In this document: positions 16,511-26,035 of the stretch, piece by piece
Position numbering within the stretch: position 1 is the stretch's first letter
Layout of the letters: the number at the start of each line of letters is the position of its first letter
From: Christensenellaceae bacterium
GTDB lineage: Bacteria; Bacillota; Clostridia; Christensenellales; Aristaeellaceae
NCBI GenBank assembly: GCA_022510815.1
Contig: JAFLST010000012.1
Coordinates: forward strand, 1 to 64,000
DNA length: 64,000 nucleotides
Reading direction: 5' to 3'
Made by a program: the position numbers and the translations under genes
The notes under the pieces: generated by a model
What the model saw: the letters and a program-made list of their open reading frames with translations, nothing else
Told to the model about the DNA's origin: nothing
The model's database searches: none

Positions 16511-17113
16511 ATGTACGCATTTATTGAAGGTCAGGTCTGCGAGAAGACCAATAATACCCTCGTCCTCCTCGCGGGAGGCGTAGGCTACCAGATCAGCTGC
16601 TCCATGAACACCCTGCAGGCCGCGCCCATGACCGGTGAGATCATGCGGTGCTTTACATGGCTCTCCGTTCGTGAGGACGCCATGGAGCTCTACGGCTTTG
16701 CCACGCAGGAAGAGAAGCAGCTCTTCCTCTCCCTGACCTCCGTCAGCGGCGTAGGCCCCAAGATGGCCCTCGGTCTCCTCGGCTCCATGCCTCTGCGCGA
16801 CCTGAACCTTGCCATCCTCCTTGGCGATGTGACTGCCCTCTCCCGTGCGCCCGGCATCGGCAAGAAGACGGCTCAGCGCATCGCCCTCGAGCTCAAGGAC
16901 AAGATCAGCCAGGCCGACGTCGATACCGCCGCGGGCGCATCCGTGCCTGCCGCAGCGCTGACAGCTGACAACTTCGCCGAGGCCATCGAGGCCCTGACTG
17001 CGCTGGGGTATTCCTCCACCGAGGCCCGCAGCGCCCTCTCCGGCGTCAAGGATAAGGACGCGTCTGTGGAGGAACTGATTCGGACGGCCTTGCGCACCAT
17101 GGCTGGCATGTGA
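16511..17113 (+). CDS. ruvA: Holliday-junction branch-migration protein RuvA
   Basis: This 200-residue protein binds four-way junctions as a tetramer and recruits RuvB. It shows the N-terminal OB-fold (MYAFIEGQVCEKTNNTLVLLAGGVGYQI), two helix-hairpin-helix motifs (SVSGVGPKMALGLL and RAPGIGKKTAQRIALELKDK) and a C-terminal three-helix domain that contacts RuvB (EAIEALTALGYSSTEARSALSGV). AAGGAG lies 7-8 nt before the ATG. ruvB follows after 11 nt, so the two are cotranslated; ruvC is separated upstream by an unusual 359-bp spacer. Confidence 0.97.
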   Translation: MYAFIEGQVCEKTNNTLVLLAGGVGYQISCSMNTLQAAPMTGEIMRCFTWLSVREDAMELYGFATQEEKQLFLSLTSVSGVGPKMALGLLGSMPLRDLNLAILLGDVTALSRAPGIGKKTAQRIALELKDKISQADVDTAAGASVPAAALTADNFAEAIEALTALGYSSTEARSALSGVKDKDASVEELIRTALRTMAGM

Positions 17114-17124
17114 GGTGAAACGAC

Positions 17125-18159
17125 ATGGAAGAAAGACTGATGACCGGCGCTCTGACGCAGGAGGATGCTGTTGAGCAGAGCCTCCGTCCCCATACCCTGC
17201 GGGACTATGTCGGTCAGAGCGACATCAAGAACAGCCTGAACATCTACATTCAGGCCGCGCTTTCCCGCCACGACGCGCTGGATCACATGCTCCTCTATGG
17301 CCCGCCCGGTCTGGGCAAGACCACCCTCGCGACCATCGTTGCCGCTGAGATGGGGCAGAACATCCGCGTGACCTCCGGCCCCGCCATTGAGCGGCCCGGC
17401 GACATGGCCTCCATCCTCGCCAACCTGAATCAGGGCGACGTGCTGTTCATCGACGAGATTCACCGCCTCTCCCGCACCGTGGAGGAAGTGCTCTACTCGG
17501 CCATGGAGGACTTCGCCATTGACATTATGATCGGCAAGGGCCCCACCGCCCGGTCGATCCGCGTGTCAGTGCCCAAGTTCACGCTGGTGGGCGCAACGAC
17601 CCGCGCGGGCCGTCTGTCCGCGCCCCTTCGCGACCGCTTCGGCATCCTGTTCCGGCTGGAAATGTATAAGCCCGAGGAGCTGGCCTCCATTGTGGCCCGC
17701 AGCGCCTCGATTCTCGAGGTCAAGGCCGCGCCGGATGGCATCCTCGAGATTGCCCGCAGGTCGAGGGGCACGCCCCGTATCGCCAACCGCATGCTCAAGC
17801 GCGTGCGGGATTACGCGCAGGTCAAGGCGGCAGGGGAAATCACGCTGGAGGTTGCCCGGGAAGCCATCGCCATGCAGGGCGTGGACGAACTGGGCCTTGA
17901 CAGCACCGACCGCAAGGTGCTGACCTGCATGATGGACAAGTTCGGCGGCGGTCCGGTGGGACTGGACACTCTCGCGGCGACCACCGGTGAGGACGCGGTG
18001 ACCATTGAGGACGTGTACGAGCCCTTCCTGATGCAGCTTGGCTTCCTGATGCGTACGCCCCGGGGCCGCATCTGCACGCCCTCCGCGTGGGAGCACATGA
18101 AGCGCACCCCGCCGAAGCCCGCTGCCTCTGACGATGGGCAAATGAAAATGGAGTTGTGA
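17125..18159 (+). CDS. ruvB: Holliday-junction DNA helicase RuvB
   Basis: This 344-residue AAA+ motor drives branch migration with RuvA. It shows the N-terminal [12 protein letters not shown] segment, Walker [10 protein letters not shown], Walker [13 protein letters not shown], the sensor region [20 protein letters not shown], the arginine-containing [13 protein letters not shown] segment and the C-terminal winged helix ending in [22 protein letters not shown] precedes the ATG. It is followed by an acetyltransferase gene after 6 nt, so the operon continues into accessory genes and queA. Confidence 0.97.
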   Translation: MEERLMTGALTQEDAVEQSLRPHTLRDYVGQSDIKNSLNIYIQAALSRHDALDHMLLYGPPGLGKTTLATIVAAEMGQNIRVTSGPAIERPGDMASILANLNQGDVLFIDEIHRLSRTVEEVLYSAMEDFAIDIMIGKGPTARSIRVSVPKFTLVGATTRAGRLSAPLRDRFGILFRLEMYKPEELASIVARSASILEVKAAPDGILEIARRSRGTPRIANRMLKRVRDYAQVKAAGEITLEVAREAIAMQGVDELGLDSTDRKVLTCMMDKFGGGPVGLDTLAATTGEDAVTIEDVYEPFLMQLGFLMRTPRGRICTPSAWEHMKRTPPKPAASDDGQMKMEL

Positions 18160-18165
18160 TGCCGC

Positions 18166-18720
18166 ATGTATTTTGAACCGAAAACCATAACGCTCAAGGA
18201 CGGCCGCACCGCCATTCTGCGCAGCCCACTGCCCGAGCAGGACGCGGAGGACATGCGGCAGTACCTGCTGGATATTTCTGCCGAAACGCCCTTTGTGCTG
18301 AACTATCCCGAGGATTGGGGATACCTGACGGTCGAAAAGGAGAAGGAGCTCCTGCAGCGCCATCTGGACGACCCGAACGGTCTGATGATCGTCGCCGAGG
18401 TGGACGGACGCATCGCGGGCAACTGTCATATCGGCTTCAATCTGAAGCTCAAGACATGCCATCGGGGCAGCATTGCCATCGGTCTGAGGCAGGTCTATTG
18501 GAACTTGGGAATCGGCACGGCTATGTTCCGGGAGATGATCGGCGCGGCACGGCAGCGGGGCAGCGTCACGCAACTGGAGCTGGAGTTCATCGAGGGCAAC
18601 AGCCGTGCCCGGGCGCTCTATGAGAAGATGGGCTTCCGCATCACGGGCATGCGGCCTAACGCCACTCGCCTCAAGGATGGCACGCTGCTGAATGAATATG
18701 AAATGGTGAAGGAGCTGTAA
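18166..18720 (+). CDS. GNAT-family N-acetyltransferase
   Basis: This 184-residue protein has the GNAT fold: a strand pair (GLMIVAEVDGRIAGNCHIGF), the acetyl-CoA-binding region (IAIGLRQVYWNLGIGTAMFREMI, a degenerate form of the Q/R-x-x-G-x-G/A motif) and the C-terminal VTQLELEFIEGNSRARALYEKMGF segment typical of RimJ/RimL-like enzymes. The substrate is unknown; protein N-termini, amino sugars or antibiotics are all possible. It lies 6 nt after ruvB with only a weak GGAG ribosome-binding site, implying coupling to ruvB, and 2 nt before the TfoX-like gene. Confidence 0.88.
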   Translation: MYFEPKTITLKDGRTAILRSPLPEQDAEDMRQYLLDISAETPFVLNYPEDWGYLTVEKEKELLQRHLDDPNGLMIVAEVDGRIAGNCHIGFNLKLKTCHRGSIAIGLRQVYWNLGIGTAMFREMIGAARQRGSVTQLELEFIEGNSRARALYEKMGFRITGMRPNATRLKDGTLLNEYEMVKEL

Positions 18721-18722
18721 GC

Positions 18723-19046
18723 GTGAACAGCAAGGAGCTTGCAGCCTATGTCACCGACCAGCTCTCCGGGCTTGCCGGGGTGCGCAGCATCCCGATGATG
18801 GGCGGGTACATCTTTTACTATCGCGAGAAGATCATTGGCGGTATCTATGAGCCGGGGTTCCTGCTCAAGGACGTGCCAGCGGCCAGAGCGGCCATGCCGG
18901 AGGCGGAACTGGTTCCTGCGGAAGAGGGCGGCAGTCCGAAGATGCTCGCCTGCACCATCCTCGACGACCGGGAGAAGCTGCAGGCCATGGTGTCTGCCAT
19001 GTGGCCCGAGCTGCCCGAGCGCAAATCCCGAAAGAAGAAAGGCTGA
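18723..19046 (+). CDS. TfoX N-terminal domain protein
   Basis: This 107-residue protein matches the TfoX N-terminal domain (VRSIPMMGGYIFYYREKIIGGIYEPGFLLKDVPA and a C-terminal basic tail KSRKKKG). Stand-alone TfoX-N proteins are common in Firmicutes and have no established role; the competence-activating function belongs to the two-domain proteobacterial protein. Translation starts at GTG with AAGGAG 8 nt upstream. It is located between an acetyltransferase and queA, with 2-3 nt gaps, in a tightly packed operon. Confidence 0.87.
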   Translation: MNSKELAAYVTDQLSGLAGVRSIPMMGGYIFYYREKIIGGIYEPGFLLKDVPAARAAMPEAELVPAEEGGSPKMLACTILDDREKLQAMVSAMWPELPERKSRKKKG

Positions 19047-19049
19047 ACC

Positions 19050-20081
19050 ATGAAGACGTCTGATTTCAACTATGACCTGCCCGAGGAGCTGATTGCCCAG
19101 ACTCCCGTCGAGCCCCGCGACCACAGCCGGCTGATGGTCATTCACCGGGCGACCGGAGCGCTGGAACACAAGCATTTCTACGATATCATCGACTATCTGA
19201 ACCCGGGCGACGCGCTGGTCATCAACGAGACGAAGGTGATTCCGGCGCGGCTCATCGGCGTAAAGGAGGAGACCGGCGTACCGGTGGAGGTGCTGCTGCT
19301 GCGCCGCCAGAACGCCACGGACTGGGAGGCGCTGGTTCGTCCCGGCAGGCGTCTCAAGCCCGGCGCGATATGCTCCTTTGGCGATGGTCTGCTGCGGTGC
19401 GAGATTCTCGGCAGCGTCCCGGAGACCGGCGGTCGCGTGGTGCGCTTCCTGTATGAGGGCGTGTTCGAGGAGCTGCTGGATCGCCTTGGTGAGATGCCTC
19501 TGCCGCCCTACATTCATGAGAAGCTCAGCGATCAGGCGCGCTACCAGACGGTTTACGCGAAGCATGAGGGCTCCGCGGCGGCGCCGACCGCCGGGCTGCA
19601 CTTCACCGAGGCCCTGCTGGACAAGGTGCGGCAGAAGGGCGTGACCATCGTGCCCGTGACGCTGCATGTGGGTCTTGGCACCTTCCGGCCCGTGCAGGTG
19701 GAGGACGCCAGTACCCATGTCATGCACAGCGAGTGGTATGAAGTGACGCAGGAAGCCGCTGACACGCTGAACGCCATCAAAGCGGCTGGCGGTCGCCTGA
19801 TCTGCGTGGGCACGACCTCCGTGCGCACCATCGAGACTGTCGCGACGGAGGACGGCGTGATTCATCCCGGCAGCGGCGATACGCAGATTTTCATCTATCC
19901 CGGCGTGAAGATCAAGGCTGTCGACGCGCTGATCACCAACTTCCATCTGCCCCAGAGCACCCTGCTGATGCTGGTCAGCGCCTTCATGGGCCGCGAGCAG
20001 GCGCTGGAGGCCTACCGTACAGCCGTGGAGCAGAAGTATCGGTTCTTCTCCTTCGGGGACGCGACGCTGATTACGGATTAA
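19050..20081 (+). CDS. queA: S-adenosylmethionine:tRNA ribosyltransferase-isomerase
   Basis: This 343-residue enzyme converts preQ1-modified tRNA to epoxyqueuosine-tRNA, using the ribosyl group of SAM. It shows [24 protein letters not shown], the [16 protein letters not shown] segment, [26 protein letters not shown] (a strong QueA signature) and GTTSVRTIE, and ends with [21 protein letters not shown]. Length is canonical. GAAAGG precedes its ATG. It closes the ruvA-ruvB-containing operon; tgt, commonly found next to queA, is not in the window. Confidence 0.97.
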   Translation: MKTSDFNYDLPEELIAQTPVEPRDHSRLMVIHRATGALEHKHFYDIIDYLNPGDALVINETKVIPARLIGVKEETGVPVEVLLLRRQNATDWEALVRPGRRLKPGAICSFGDGLLRCEILGSVPETGGRVVRFLYEGVFEELLDRLGEMPLPPYIHEKLSDQARYQTVYAKHEGSAAAPTAGLHFTEALLDKVRQKGVTIVPVTLHVGLGTFRPVQVEDASTHVMHSEWYEVTQEAADTLNAIKAAGGRLICVGTTSVRTIETVATEDGVIHPGSGDTQIFIYPGVKIKAVDALITNFHLPQSTLLMLVSAFMGREQALEAYRTAVEQKYRFFSFGDATLITD

Positions 20082-20185
20082 AGCAGACAGCCTTGGGGGC
20101 AAGCGCTCCCGGGGCTGCTTCATCGTACCGGGCGAACGGAGCAACGGGCAACTGACTGATTGAACAAGAGAGGCGTATCGGAACC

Positions 20186-21529
20186 ATGAAAGACCACGCG
20201 CGCCGGATGACCGAAGGGCCGATCTGGAAACACATTCTTTTCTTTGCGCTGCCGATTTTCTGGGGTAGCCTGTTCCAGCAGATGTATAACGTGGTGGACA
20301 GCCTCGTGGTGGGCAACGCGCTGGGCAGCGAGGCGCTGGCGTCCGTGGGCTCGTCAGGGAGCCTGATCTTCCTGATGACGGGCCTGTTTCAGGGAACGTT
20401 CATGGGCGCCGGTGTGGTCGTCAGCCGCTACTGGGGAGCGCAGGACGATGAGGGCGTGTCCATGGCGGTGCACACGGCGGTGGCCTTCGCGCTGCTGTCC
20501 GGTCTGACGCTGACGGTGCTGGGCATCATCTTTGCGCCGGTCATCCTTCGCTGGATGGGCACGCCTGAGGAGGTCATGCCCCTGTCGCAGACCTACTTGC
20601 GCTTCTATTTCAGCGGCGTGCTGGCGACGGTGATGTATAACTCCACCAACGGCATCTTCAACGCCGTGGGCGACAGCCGCCATCCGCTGTATTACCTGAT
20701 TATTTCCTCGCTCACCAACGTGGCGCTGGATCTGCTGTTCGTGTGTGTCTTCGGCTTCGGCGTGGCGGGCGCTGCGGTGGCGACGGTGATCTCACAGGCG
20801 GTCAGCGCGTCGCTGGGGCTGTTCAGGCTCACCCGCAGCCGTGAGTGCTTCCGGCTGATTCCCTCAAAGATTCGCCTGCACTGGGACATGCTGCGCCAGA
20901 TCCTGCGCATGGGCATCCCGTCCGGCCTCCAGAATTCCATCATTTCGCTGGCGAATCTGGTGGTGCAGAGCCACATCAATGCCTTCGGCGCACTGGCCAT
21001 GGCGGGATGCGGCGCGTATGCGAAGATCGAGGGCTTTGGCTTCCTGCCTATTACCAGCTTCTCGATGGCCATGACGACCTTTGTTGGGCAGAACCTCGGC
21101 GCGGGTGAGCAGCGTCGTGCCCGGCAAGGCGCTCGCTTCGGCGTGCTGGCCTGTCTGCTGCTCGCTGAGCTCATCGGCATTGGCATCAATCTGCTGGCGC
21201 CTGTGTTCATCAGGGCCTTCGACACCAATCCGGAGGTTATTGCTTTCGGCGTGATGCAGGCCCGGACAGTTACGCTGTTCTACTTCCTGCTGGCCTTCTC
21301 GCATGGCATCTCGGGCGTGCTGCGCGGCGCCGGAAGGGCGATTGTGCCCATGATTGTCATGCTGGTGTGCTGGTGCGTGATCCGTGTGAGCTATATCGTG
21401 CTGGTCACTCCGCTGGCGGGCACCATTCGCGCTGTGTTCTGGGCTTATCCGCTGACATGGTGCCTGAGCAGCATTTGCTTCGCGGTATACTATTTCAAGG
21501 CGGACTGGACACGGGCTATCCGTGCCTGA
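20186..21529 (+). CDS. MATE-family efflux transporter
   Basis: This 447-residue membrane protein has 12 predicted hydrophobic segments in two related halves, as in MATE multidrug/Na+ or H+ antiporters. Family features are GPIWKHILFFALPIFWGSLFQQMYNVVDSLVVG at the N-terminus, the MYNSTNGIFNAVGDSRHPLYYL region and TFVGQNLGAGEQRRARQG in the second half. Substrate is unknown. GAGAGG lies upstream of the ATG. It follows queA after 104 bp and ends at a strong terminator. A second MATE gene at 54523 belongs to the same family but is not an identical duplicate. Confidence 0.93.
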   Translation: MKDHARRMTEGPIWKHILFFALPIFWGSLFQQMYNVVDSLVVGNALGSEALASVGSSGSLIFLMTGLFQGTFMGAGVVVSRYWGAQDDEGVSMAVHTAVAFALLSGLTLTVLGIIFAPVILRWMGTPEEVMPLSQTYLRFYFSGVLATVMYNSTNGIFNAVGDSRHPLYYLIISSLTNVALDLLFVCVFGFGVAGAAVATVISQAVSASLGLFRLTRSRECFRLIPSKIRLHWDMLRQILRMGIPSGLQNSIISLANLVVQSHINAFGALAMAGCGAYAKIEGFGFLPITSFSMAMTTFVGQNLGAGEQRRARQGARFGVLACLLLAELIGIGINLLAPVFIRAFDTNPEVIAFGVMQARTVTLFYFLLAFSHGISGVLRGAGRAIVPMIVMLVCWCVIRVSYIVLVTPLAGTIRAVFWAYPLTWCLSSICFAVYYFKADWTRAIRA

Positions 21530-21546
21530 TTAAGGTTCGACAAAAG

Positions 21547-21584
21547 AAGGCGGGCGCTTTGTGAGCAAAGCACCCGCCTTTAAT
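21547..21584. terminator. Strong bidirectional terminator
   Basis: A 15-bp stem with one mismatch (AAGGCGGGCGCTTTG, 21547-21561, and CAAAGCACCCGCCTT, 21566-21580), loop TGAG, is followed by TTAAT on the plus strand and by a CTTTTG tract on the minus strand. It ends the MATE gene and could also stop the convergent SNF2 gene. Confidence 0.85.
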
Positions 21585-21635
21585 GTTATGCAGCGGTATT
21601 TAAGCATGTTGATGGAAGTATCATCATGTGGCATG

Positions 21636-21701
21636 AGGGTCGTCGCCTTTTGGAGGAGAGCGCGAGAAGGGAGCTTTCCGCTTGAAAGCTGCCCCTCTTG
21701 C
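21636..21701 (-). repeat. Intergenic double-hairpin repeat, copy B
   Basis: On the minus strand it reads AAGAGGGGCAGCTTTC-AAGC-GGAAAGCTCCCTTCTCGCG, then CTCTCCTCC and AAAAGGCGACGACC. Stem pairing is near-perfect. It is the same family as copy A and lies between the convergent MATE and SNF2 genes. Confidence 0.7.
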
Positions 21702-21707
21702 ATGATT

Positions 21708-24700
21708 TTACTGAAACAGTCCCAGGATTTCCTGCGGGCTCAGGGCGCTGACCAGCTGCTCGCCGGGGGTGATGAGCTGGTCGAACAGCGCGCGCTTGCG
21801 CAGACCAAGCTCGATGACCTTCTCCTCAATGGAGTCGTGGGTGACGAGGCGCAGAACGTCCACCTTGTGGGTCTGACCGATGCGGTGGGCTCGGTCGGTT
21901 GCCTGATCCTCCGCGGCGGGGTTCCACCATGGGTCGTAGTGGACGACCATGTCCGCGCCGGTCAAGTTGAGACCCGTTCCGCCGGCCTTGAGGGAGATCA
22001 GGAAGACCTCGCCCTGTCCGGCATTGAAAGCCTCGGTCATCTCAAGACGCTGAGCCGCGGGGGTGTCGCCGTCAAGATAGAGCACCTGATAGCCGGTTTC
22101 CTCGAGGCGGCGGCGGATGATCTTGAGCATGGAGGTAAAGGCGGAGAAGACCAGCAGCCGGCGGCCGGAGGAAAGCGCTGTGGGGAGCAGGTCGAGCAGC
22201 AGGTCCAGCTTGCCCGAGGAGCCCGTGTAACCATCCAGCACCAGCGATGGATGGCAGCAGACCTCCCGGAGCTGCGTGATCGCCGCCAATACCTCCGTCC
22301 GGCCCCGCTCGAAGCCCTTCTGCCGCAGGACGTTGTCCACCCGATCCCTCAGGCGCAGCATCGCGGCCTGATAGACCTTCGACTGCTCGGGGGTCATCTG
22401 GGCGGTGAGGACGCGCTCCAGCTTGTCAGGCAGCTCGGGCAGCACGTCCTTTTTGAGCCTGCGCATGAGGAAGGGACGAATGCGTCGGCGGAGATCCTCG
22501 CTGTCCGCGCCGTCCTGATAGCGCCGGAGGAACGCGCCATATCCCAGCAGGTAGCCGGGCAGCACGAAGTCGAAGATGCTCCACAGCTCGCCGATGCCGT
22601 TCTCCATGGGCGTGCCGGTGAGGGCAAAGCGCGTCCGGGCCTTGAGCTGCTTGACCGCCAGCGCCGCCTTGCTGCCGGCGTTTTTGATGTGCTGCGCTTC
22701 GTCAAGGATGGCGAAGCGGAAGTCCATGCCGCTCAGCAGGTCGATATCCTGACGGATCAGCGGGTAGGAGGTGATGAGCACGTCGATGTCCCGGGCGTTG
22801 AGCACATGGCTGATCTGACTTGCCCGCTGGGCGGCAGTGCCGGAGATGACCATGGCAGACAGGTCGGGCGCGAACCGCCGCAGCTCCGAGAGCCAGTTGT
22901 AGGTCAGGGTGGTCGGCGCGACGACAAGAGAGGTCTGACCCGGCTGGCGGGTCGCCAGCAGCAGCGCGATAATCTGTACCGTCTTGCCCAGACCCATGTC
23001 GTCCGCCAGCACGCCGCCCATGTGAAGCCGATCGAGGGCATAGAGCCACTGAAAGCCCCGCTGCTGGTAGGGGCGGAGGGACAGGCCCGCGGGCAGGCGG
23101 ACGGCAGGGGGCTCGGACAGCGCCTGTACCGCTTGCGTGACGGATTCGTCGACGGTGATGGGCAGATGGGCCGTCTCCAACAGGCTGTGCAGGTAGGCAG
23201 TGCGGTAGCCCTGCAGGGTGATCGTGTCGCCGGAGAGCGAGGATATGTCCGCGTTTTCCAGCGAGGCCGCCTCCGACACGCTGTCTGCCAGCGGCTGCCA
23301 CGCATCCAATGCGCTCAGATCGAGGAACGCGCCGTCCTTCAGGCGGAAATAGCGGCGGTGATGGCTCAGGGCCTCGAGAATGGCGAGAATCTCCGGGGCA
23401 GGTTCGCCGTCCATGGTGAACTGCAGCTCCAGCACGCCGCCGCGCATGCGCATGCGTCCGGTCAGGCTGGGTCGGTGGGGCTGGAAGCGCCGGAAGTCAT
23501 TGCTGAGGTAGACCTCGCAGAGCTCCTGCAGCTTTTGCACGCCCTCGGAAACAAAGGTGAAGATGTTGTCCTGCCCGGTCAGGTAGACATGACCACGGCT
23601 GACATAGAAGCCCGCCGTGCCAAGCGCGTCCAGCACCCGTCGCTCGGCCGCCGCGTCGCGCAGCAGAATTCTCTCGCTCTTGCGGATGATCTCCGGCGCA
23701 GGCTTCTCGTCGAAGGGATCGATTTCCTGATCGCCGTAGCGGAACTGCACCCGGGCCACCACGTCGCGGTCAGCACGGTCAAGATAAATCCGGGCGGTCA
23801 GCGGCATGCGGATGAGCTGCCTTTCCAGCTCCTCGGCAATCTCTACCACACCCGTCAGCTTGAGGAAGGGCACCAGCTCGCTGATGACCCGGTCGGCCTC
23901 CCGCGCGGGGAAGTCGAAGCCGCAGCGGCCGCCATACTGCTCCTGCCACAGGACCCGCATCACGGCGCGCTGATCGTCCTCCACCTGTACGACCATGCCT
24001 CCAGCGATGGCATAGGTGCAGGAGGCGGTCAGGGGCCGGAAGTCCTTGGGGAAGTGCGCCGCGATGCTCAGGCCCCGCAGGTCGCTGCTGACCCGGTAGT
24101 ACAGCGGAATCCGTGCCTGCCGGACACGCTTGCACGTCAGGGCTTTGCCATCCGCCGCCACGCGGAAGGGGAGGAACGTCAGCGCGGAGAGCAGGGCCTC
24201 GGCGAAGGGCTCGGGCAGAGCGAGGAAGCGCTGCTCGGGCAGGCGCAGGGAAAGACCGCTGTCCTTTTGGGCCAGACAAAGGGCGCGAAGGATATCAATG
24301 ACGCGCTTTTCCGCCGGGCTGAAGCGCATCCATGCCGGATGAAAGGCAAACCCCTTGCCATATTCGATGGGCTCGCCGGTCTCGATAGCCTCGATCATCT
24401 GCGGGATGGAACGCACCGCATAGAGCCGATCCTCGCCAATGCGCAGGCCCACGCGGAGCTTGGGTGAGACGCCGGGCTTGAGGGGATTGACCTGCAGCGT
24501 GACCTCCAGCCGGACGGCGCTTTGCTCGGGCAGAGAGGACTCCATCGCGGCCAGCAGCTTCGGCCCGGACAGAATGGCCTGCCGGCGGCGGAGGGGCTCC
24601 ATGGCGCCGGATTCCTGCGCGGCCAGCGTTGCGGCGATGATATGACGGCATGCGCCGAGCTCATCGCAGGTGGGGCACCCGCAGAATCCGAGCTTGCCCG

Positions 24701-24860
24701 GCGTCAGCACGACCCGGCGGGGGAAGCGGTCCTCGACCATGCACTCGACGGCTTTGGCGCTCTGGGAGACGACGCGCGTGTGGCCTTCCAGATAGAGCCG
24801 TTCGCCGGCCTGCGTTTCCTCCTCGCCCGCCTGCGCTCTGAGCTGATAGGGAATGTCCAT
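21708..24860 (-). CDS. SNF2-family DNA translocase/helicase with SWIM zinc finger
   Basis: This 1050-residue Swi2/Snf2 ATPase is of the bacterial RapA/HepA-like type with an N-terminal SWIM domain (CxC...CxH: Cys60, Cys62, Cys71, His73). A central region of about 450 residues precedes the motor: Walker A with LADDMGLGKT, the DEAH-type box LDEAQHIKN, TGTPMENGIGELWSIFDFVLPG, then the C-terminal helicase lobe with LVFSAFTSMLKIIRRRL, SLKAGGTGLNLTGAD and DRAHRIGQT. Such proteins remodel protein-DNA or RNA polymerase complexes, but the specific role is unknown. AAGGAGGG precedes the ATG. It is monocistronic. Confidence 0.93.
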   Translation of the reverse strand: MDIPYQLRAQAGEEETQAGERLYLEGHTRVVSQSAKAVECMVEDRFPRRVVLTPGKLGFCGCPTCDELGACRHIIAATLAAQESGAMEPLRRRQAILSGPKLLAAMESSLPEQSAVRLEVTLQVNPLKPGVSPKLRVGLRIGEDRLYAVRSIPQMIEAIETGEPIEYGKGFAFHPAWMRFSPAEKRVIDILRALCLAQKDSGLSLRLPEQRFLALPEPFAEALLSALTFLPFRVAADGKALTCKRVRQARIPLYYRVSSDLRGLSIAAHFPKDFRPLTASCTYAIAGGMVVQVEDDQRAVMRVLWQEQYGGRCGFDFPAREADRVISELVPFLKLTGVVEIAEELERQLIRMPLTARIYLDRADRDVVARVQFRYGDQEIDPFDEKPAPEIIRKSERILLRDAAAERRVLDALGTAGFYVSRGHVYLTGQDNIFTFVSEGVQKLQELCEVYLSNDFRRFQPHRPSLTGRMRMRGGVLELQFTMDGEPAPEILAILEALSHHRRYFRLKDGAFLDLSALDAWQPLADSVSEAASLENADISSLSGDTITLQGYRTAYLHSLLETAHLPITVDESVTQAVQALSEPPAVRLPAGLSLRPYQQRGFQWLYALDRLHMGGVLADDMGLGKTVQIIALLLATRQPGQTSLVVAPTTLTYNWLSELRRFAPDLSAMVISGTAAQRASQISHVLNARDIDVLITSYPLIRQDIDLLSGMDFRFAILDEAQHIKNAGSKAALAVKQLKARTRFALTGTPMENGIGELWSIFDFVLPGYLLGYGAFLRRYQDGADSEDLRRRIRPFLMRRLKKDVLPELPDKLERVLTAQMTPEQSKVYQAAMLRLRDRVDNVLRQKGFERGRTEVLAAITQLREVCCHPSLVLDGYTGSSGKLDLLLDLLPTALSSGRRLLVFSAFTSMLKIIRRRLEETGYQVLYLDGDTPAAQRLEMTEAFNAGQGEVFLISLKAGGTGLNLTGADMVVHYDPWWNPAAEDQATDRAHRIGQTHKVDVLRLVTHDSIEEKVIELGLRKRALFDQLITPGEQLVSALSPQEILGLFQ

Positions 24861-25240
24861 GCTTCGCCCTCCTTGCCCGGTTTTCGTCCTTTGATGAAGC
24901 GGCAGACTTATTCCATTCTACACGAGCGCGGAGAAAACCTGCCAGAGAAAAAAAGAAGCGCAGGTAAATTCTGCTCTGCGCATGCCGAGCGCATCTTCCG
25001 CGCATGCTACCTCCCGGACGGACAGGAGGCACATCGCAGCCGCGGCGCAGCGCCGCACAGCCCCCGTCAGGGCACTTTTGCTTGCGCAAAGACCTCCGCC
25101 CGTTGCGGCGTGAACAAGTTCCGCCCGCACGCTCCGTCCAGCTCCCGACAAAGGCCCGCGCCTATGCCGGGAGCTTTTTGCACGCGCCGCTCTGAGCCGC
25201 ATACACTGAAGCAGCTCTGGAGAAAGAGAGGCGGTTTGCC
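24861..25240. other. 380-bp leader region before the ZIP transporter, no gene recognised
   Basis: The region contains GC-rich short dyads and one clear inverted repeat (AGCTCCCG near 25139-25146, CGGGAGCT near 25168-25175) followed by TTTTT, which looks like a plus-strand intrinsic terminator with no gene before it. A weak promoter candidate (25178-25207) lies just after. That layout would suit a leader attenuator or a small RNA, but no known riboswitch core was recognised and the upstream promoter is unclear. Short ORFs across it are Arg/Pro-rich and not convincing. Confidence 0.35.
25178..25207 (+). promoter_or_regulatory. Possible promoter of the ZIP transporter gene
   Basis: TTGCAC (25178-25183) and TACACT (25202-25207) are separated by 18 bp, 33 nt before the start codon. 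The match is moderate. Confidence 0.4.
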
Positions 25241-26029
25241 ATGGGCGGACTGTTGGCGATAACCATGCCGATGCAGGCACTGGTTGCGACGGTTTTTACA
25301 TGGTCGGTGACGGCTTTGGGTGCGGCGGTGGTCATGATGACGCGCCGGACGCATCCCACGGCCATGGACGCGATGCTCGGTTTTGGCGCGGGCGTGATGC
25401 TGGCATCGTCCTTCTGGTCGCTGCTGGAGCCGGGCATTGCGCTGGCGGATGAGCTGGGGCAGATCTGCTGGCTGACAGCGGGTCTGGGTCTGCTGGCTGG
25501 CGGCGCGCTGCTGATGGTCGGCGACCTGCTGCTGACCCACATCCTGCCGGAGGAATGCAGCAACAGCCGCAAGCGTACATGCCTGCTGATGGCGTCGATC
25601 ACGCTGCACAATATTCCCGAGGGTCTGGCGATCGGCGTGGCGTTCGGCGCGCTGACCGGCGAGGTCACGGAAGCTGCCCTGACCAGCGCGTGGATGCTGG
25701 CGATCGGTATCGCGCTGCAGAATTTCCCCGAGGGCGCGGCGGTCAGTCTGCCCCTGCGCAGGGAGGGCATGAGCCGTCGAAGGGCGTTCTGGTATGGACA
25801 GTTGAGCGGCATTGTCGAGCCCATTGCGGGCGTGCTGGGCGCGCTGCTGGCGGTGGCGGTGCGGACGGTGCTGCCCTTCATGCTGACCTTCGCCGCCGGC
25901 GCAATGATCGCGGTGGTCGTCGGCGAGCTGGTGCCCGAGAGCCAGCGCAATCCTCACAAATCCCTGATGACCCTCGCGACCCTGCTGGGGTTCATGGTCA
26001 TGATGGTGCTGGACGTGGGGCTGTCCTAA
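25241..26029 (+). CDS. ZIP-family metal transporter
   Basis: This 262-residue membrane protein has about eight hydrophobic segments. The metal-site motifs of ZIP transporters are in transmembrane segments 4 and 5: SITLHNIPEGLAIGVAFG and GIALQNFPEGAAVSLPL (His/Asn...Pro-Glu-Gly). An earlier segment, GFGAGVMLASSFWSLLEPGIAL, is also typical of the ZupT/GufA subgroup. These import zinc, iron or manganese across the cytoplasmic membrane; the actual metal cannot be told. AGAGAGG lies upstream of the ATG at 25241. The upstream leader (24861-25240) may control it. Confidence 0.92.
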   Translation: MGGLLAITMPMQALVATVFTWSVTALGAAVVMMTRRTHPTAMDAMLGFGAGVMLASSFWSLLEPGIALADELGQICWLTAGLGLLAGGALLMVGDLLLTHILPEECSNSRKRTCLLMASITLHNIPEGLAIGVAFGALTGEVTEAALTSAWMLAIGIALQNFPEGAAVSLPLRREGMSRRRAFWYGQLSGIVEPIAGVLGALLAVAVRTVLPFMLTFAAGAMIAVVVGELVPESQRNPHKSLMTLATLLGFMVMMVLDVGLS

Positions 26030-26035
26030 ATGAAA

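Noticed and set aside
16252..16512. 86-codon minus-strand frame in the ruvC-ruvA spacer
   Set aside because: Starts inside the ruvA start region, has no ribosome-binding site and an unlikely Ser/Arg/Cys-rich composition.
21561..24467. 968-codon open frame on the plus strand opposite the SNF2 gene
   Set aside because: It is a mirror of the high-GC third-codon bias of the real minus-strand gene, with no start site, no motifs and a biased Gln/Arg/His/Leu composition.
25004..25195. Small plus-strand frame in the leader of the ZIP gene as a leader peptide
   Set aside because: Arg/Pro-rich translation without ribosome-binding site; it crosses the hairpin instead of preceding it.
24861..25240. Manganese (yybP-ykoY) or NiCo riboswitch before the ZIP gene
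   Set aside because: The conserved core sequences of these riboswitches were not found by eye; only a generic terminator-like hairpin is present.
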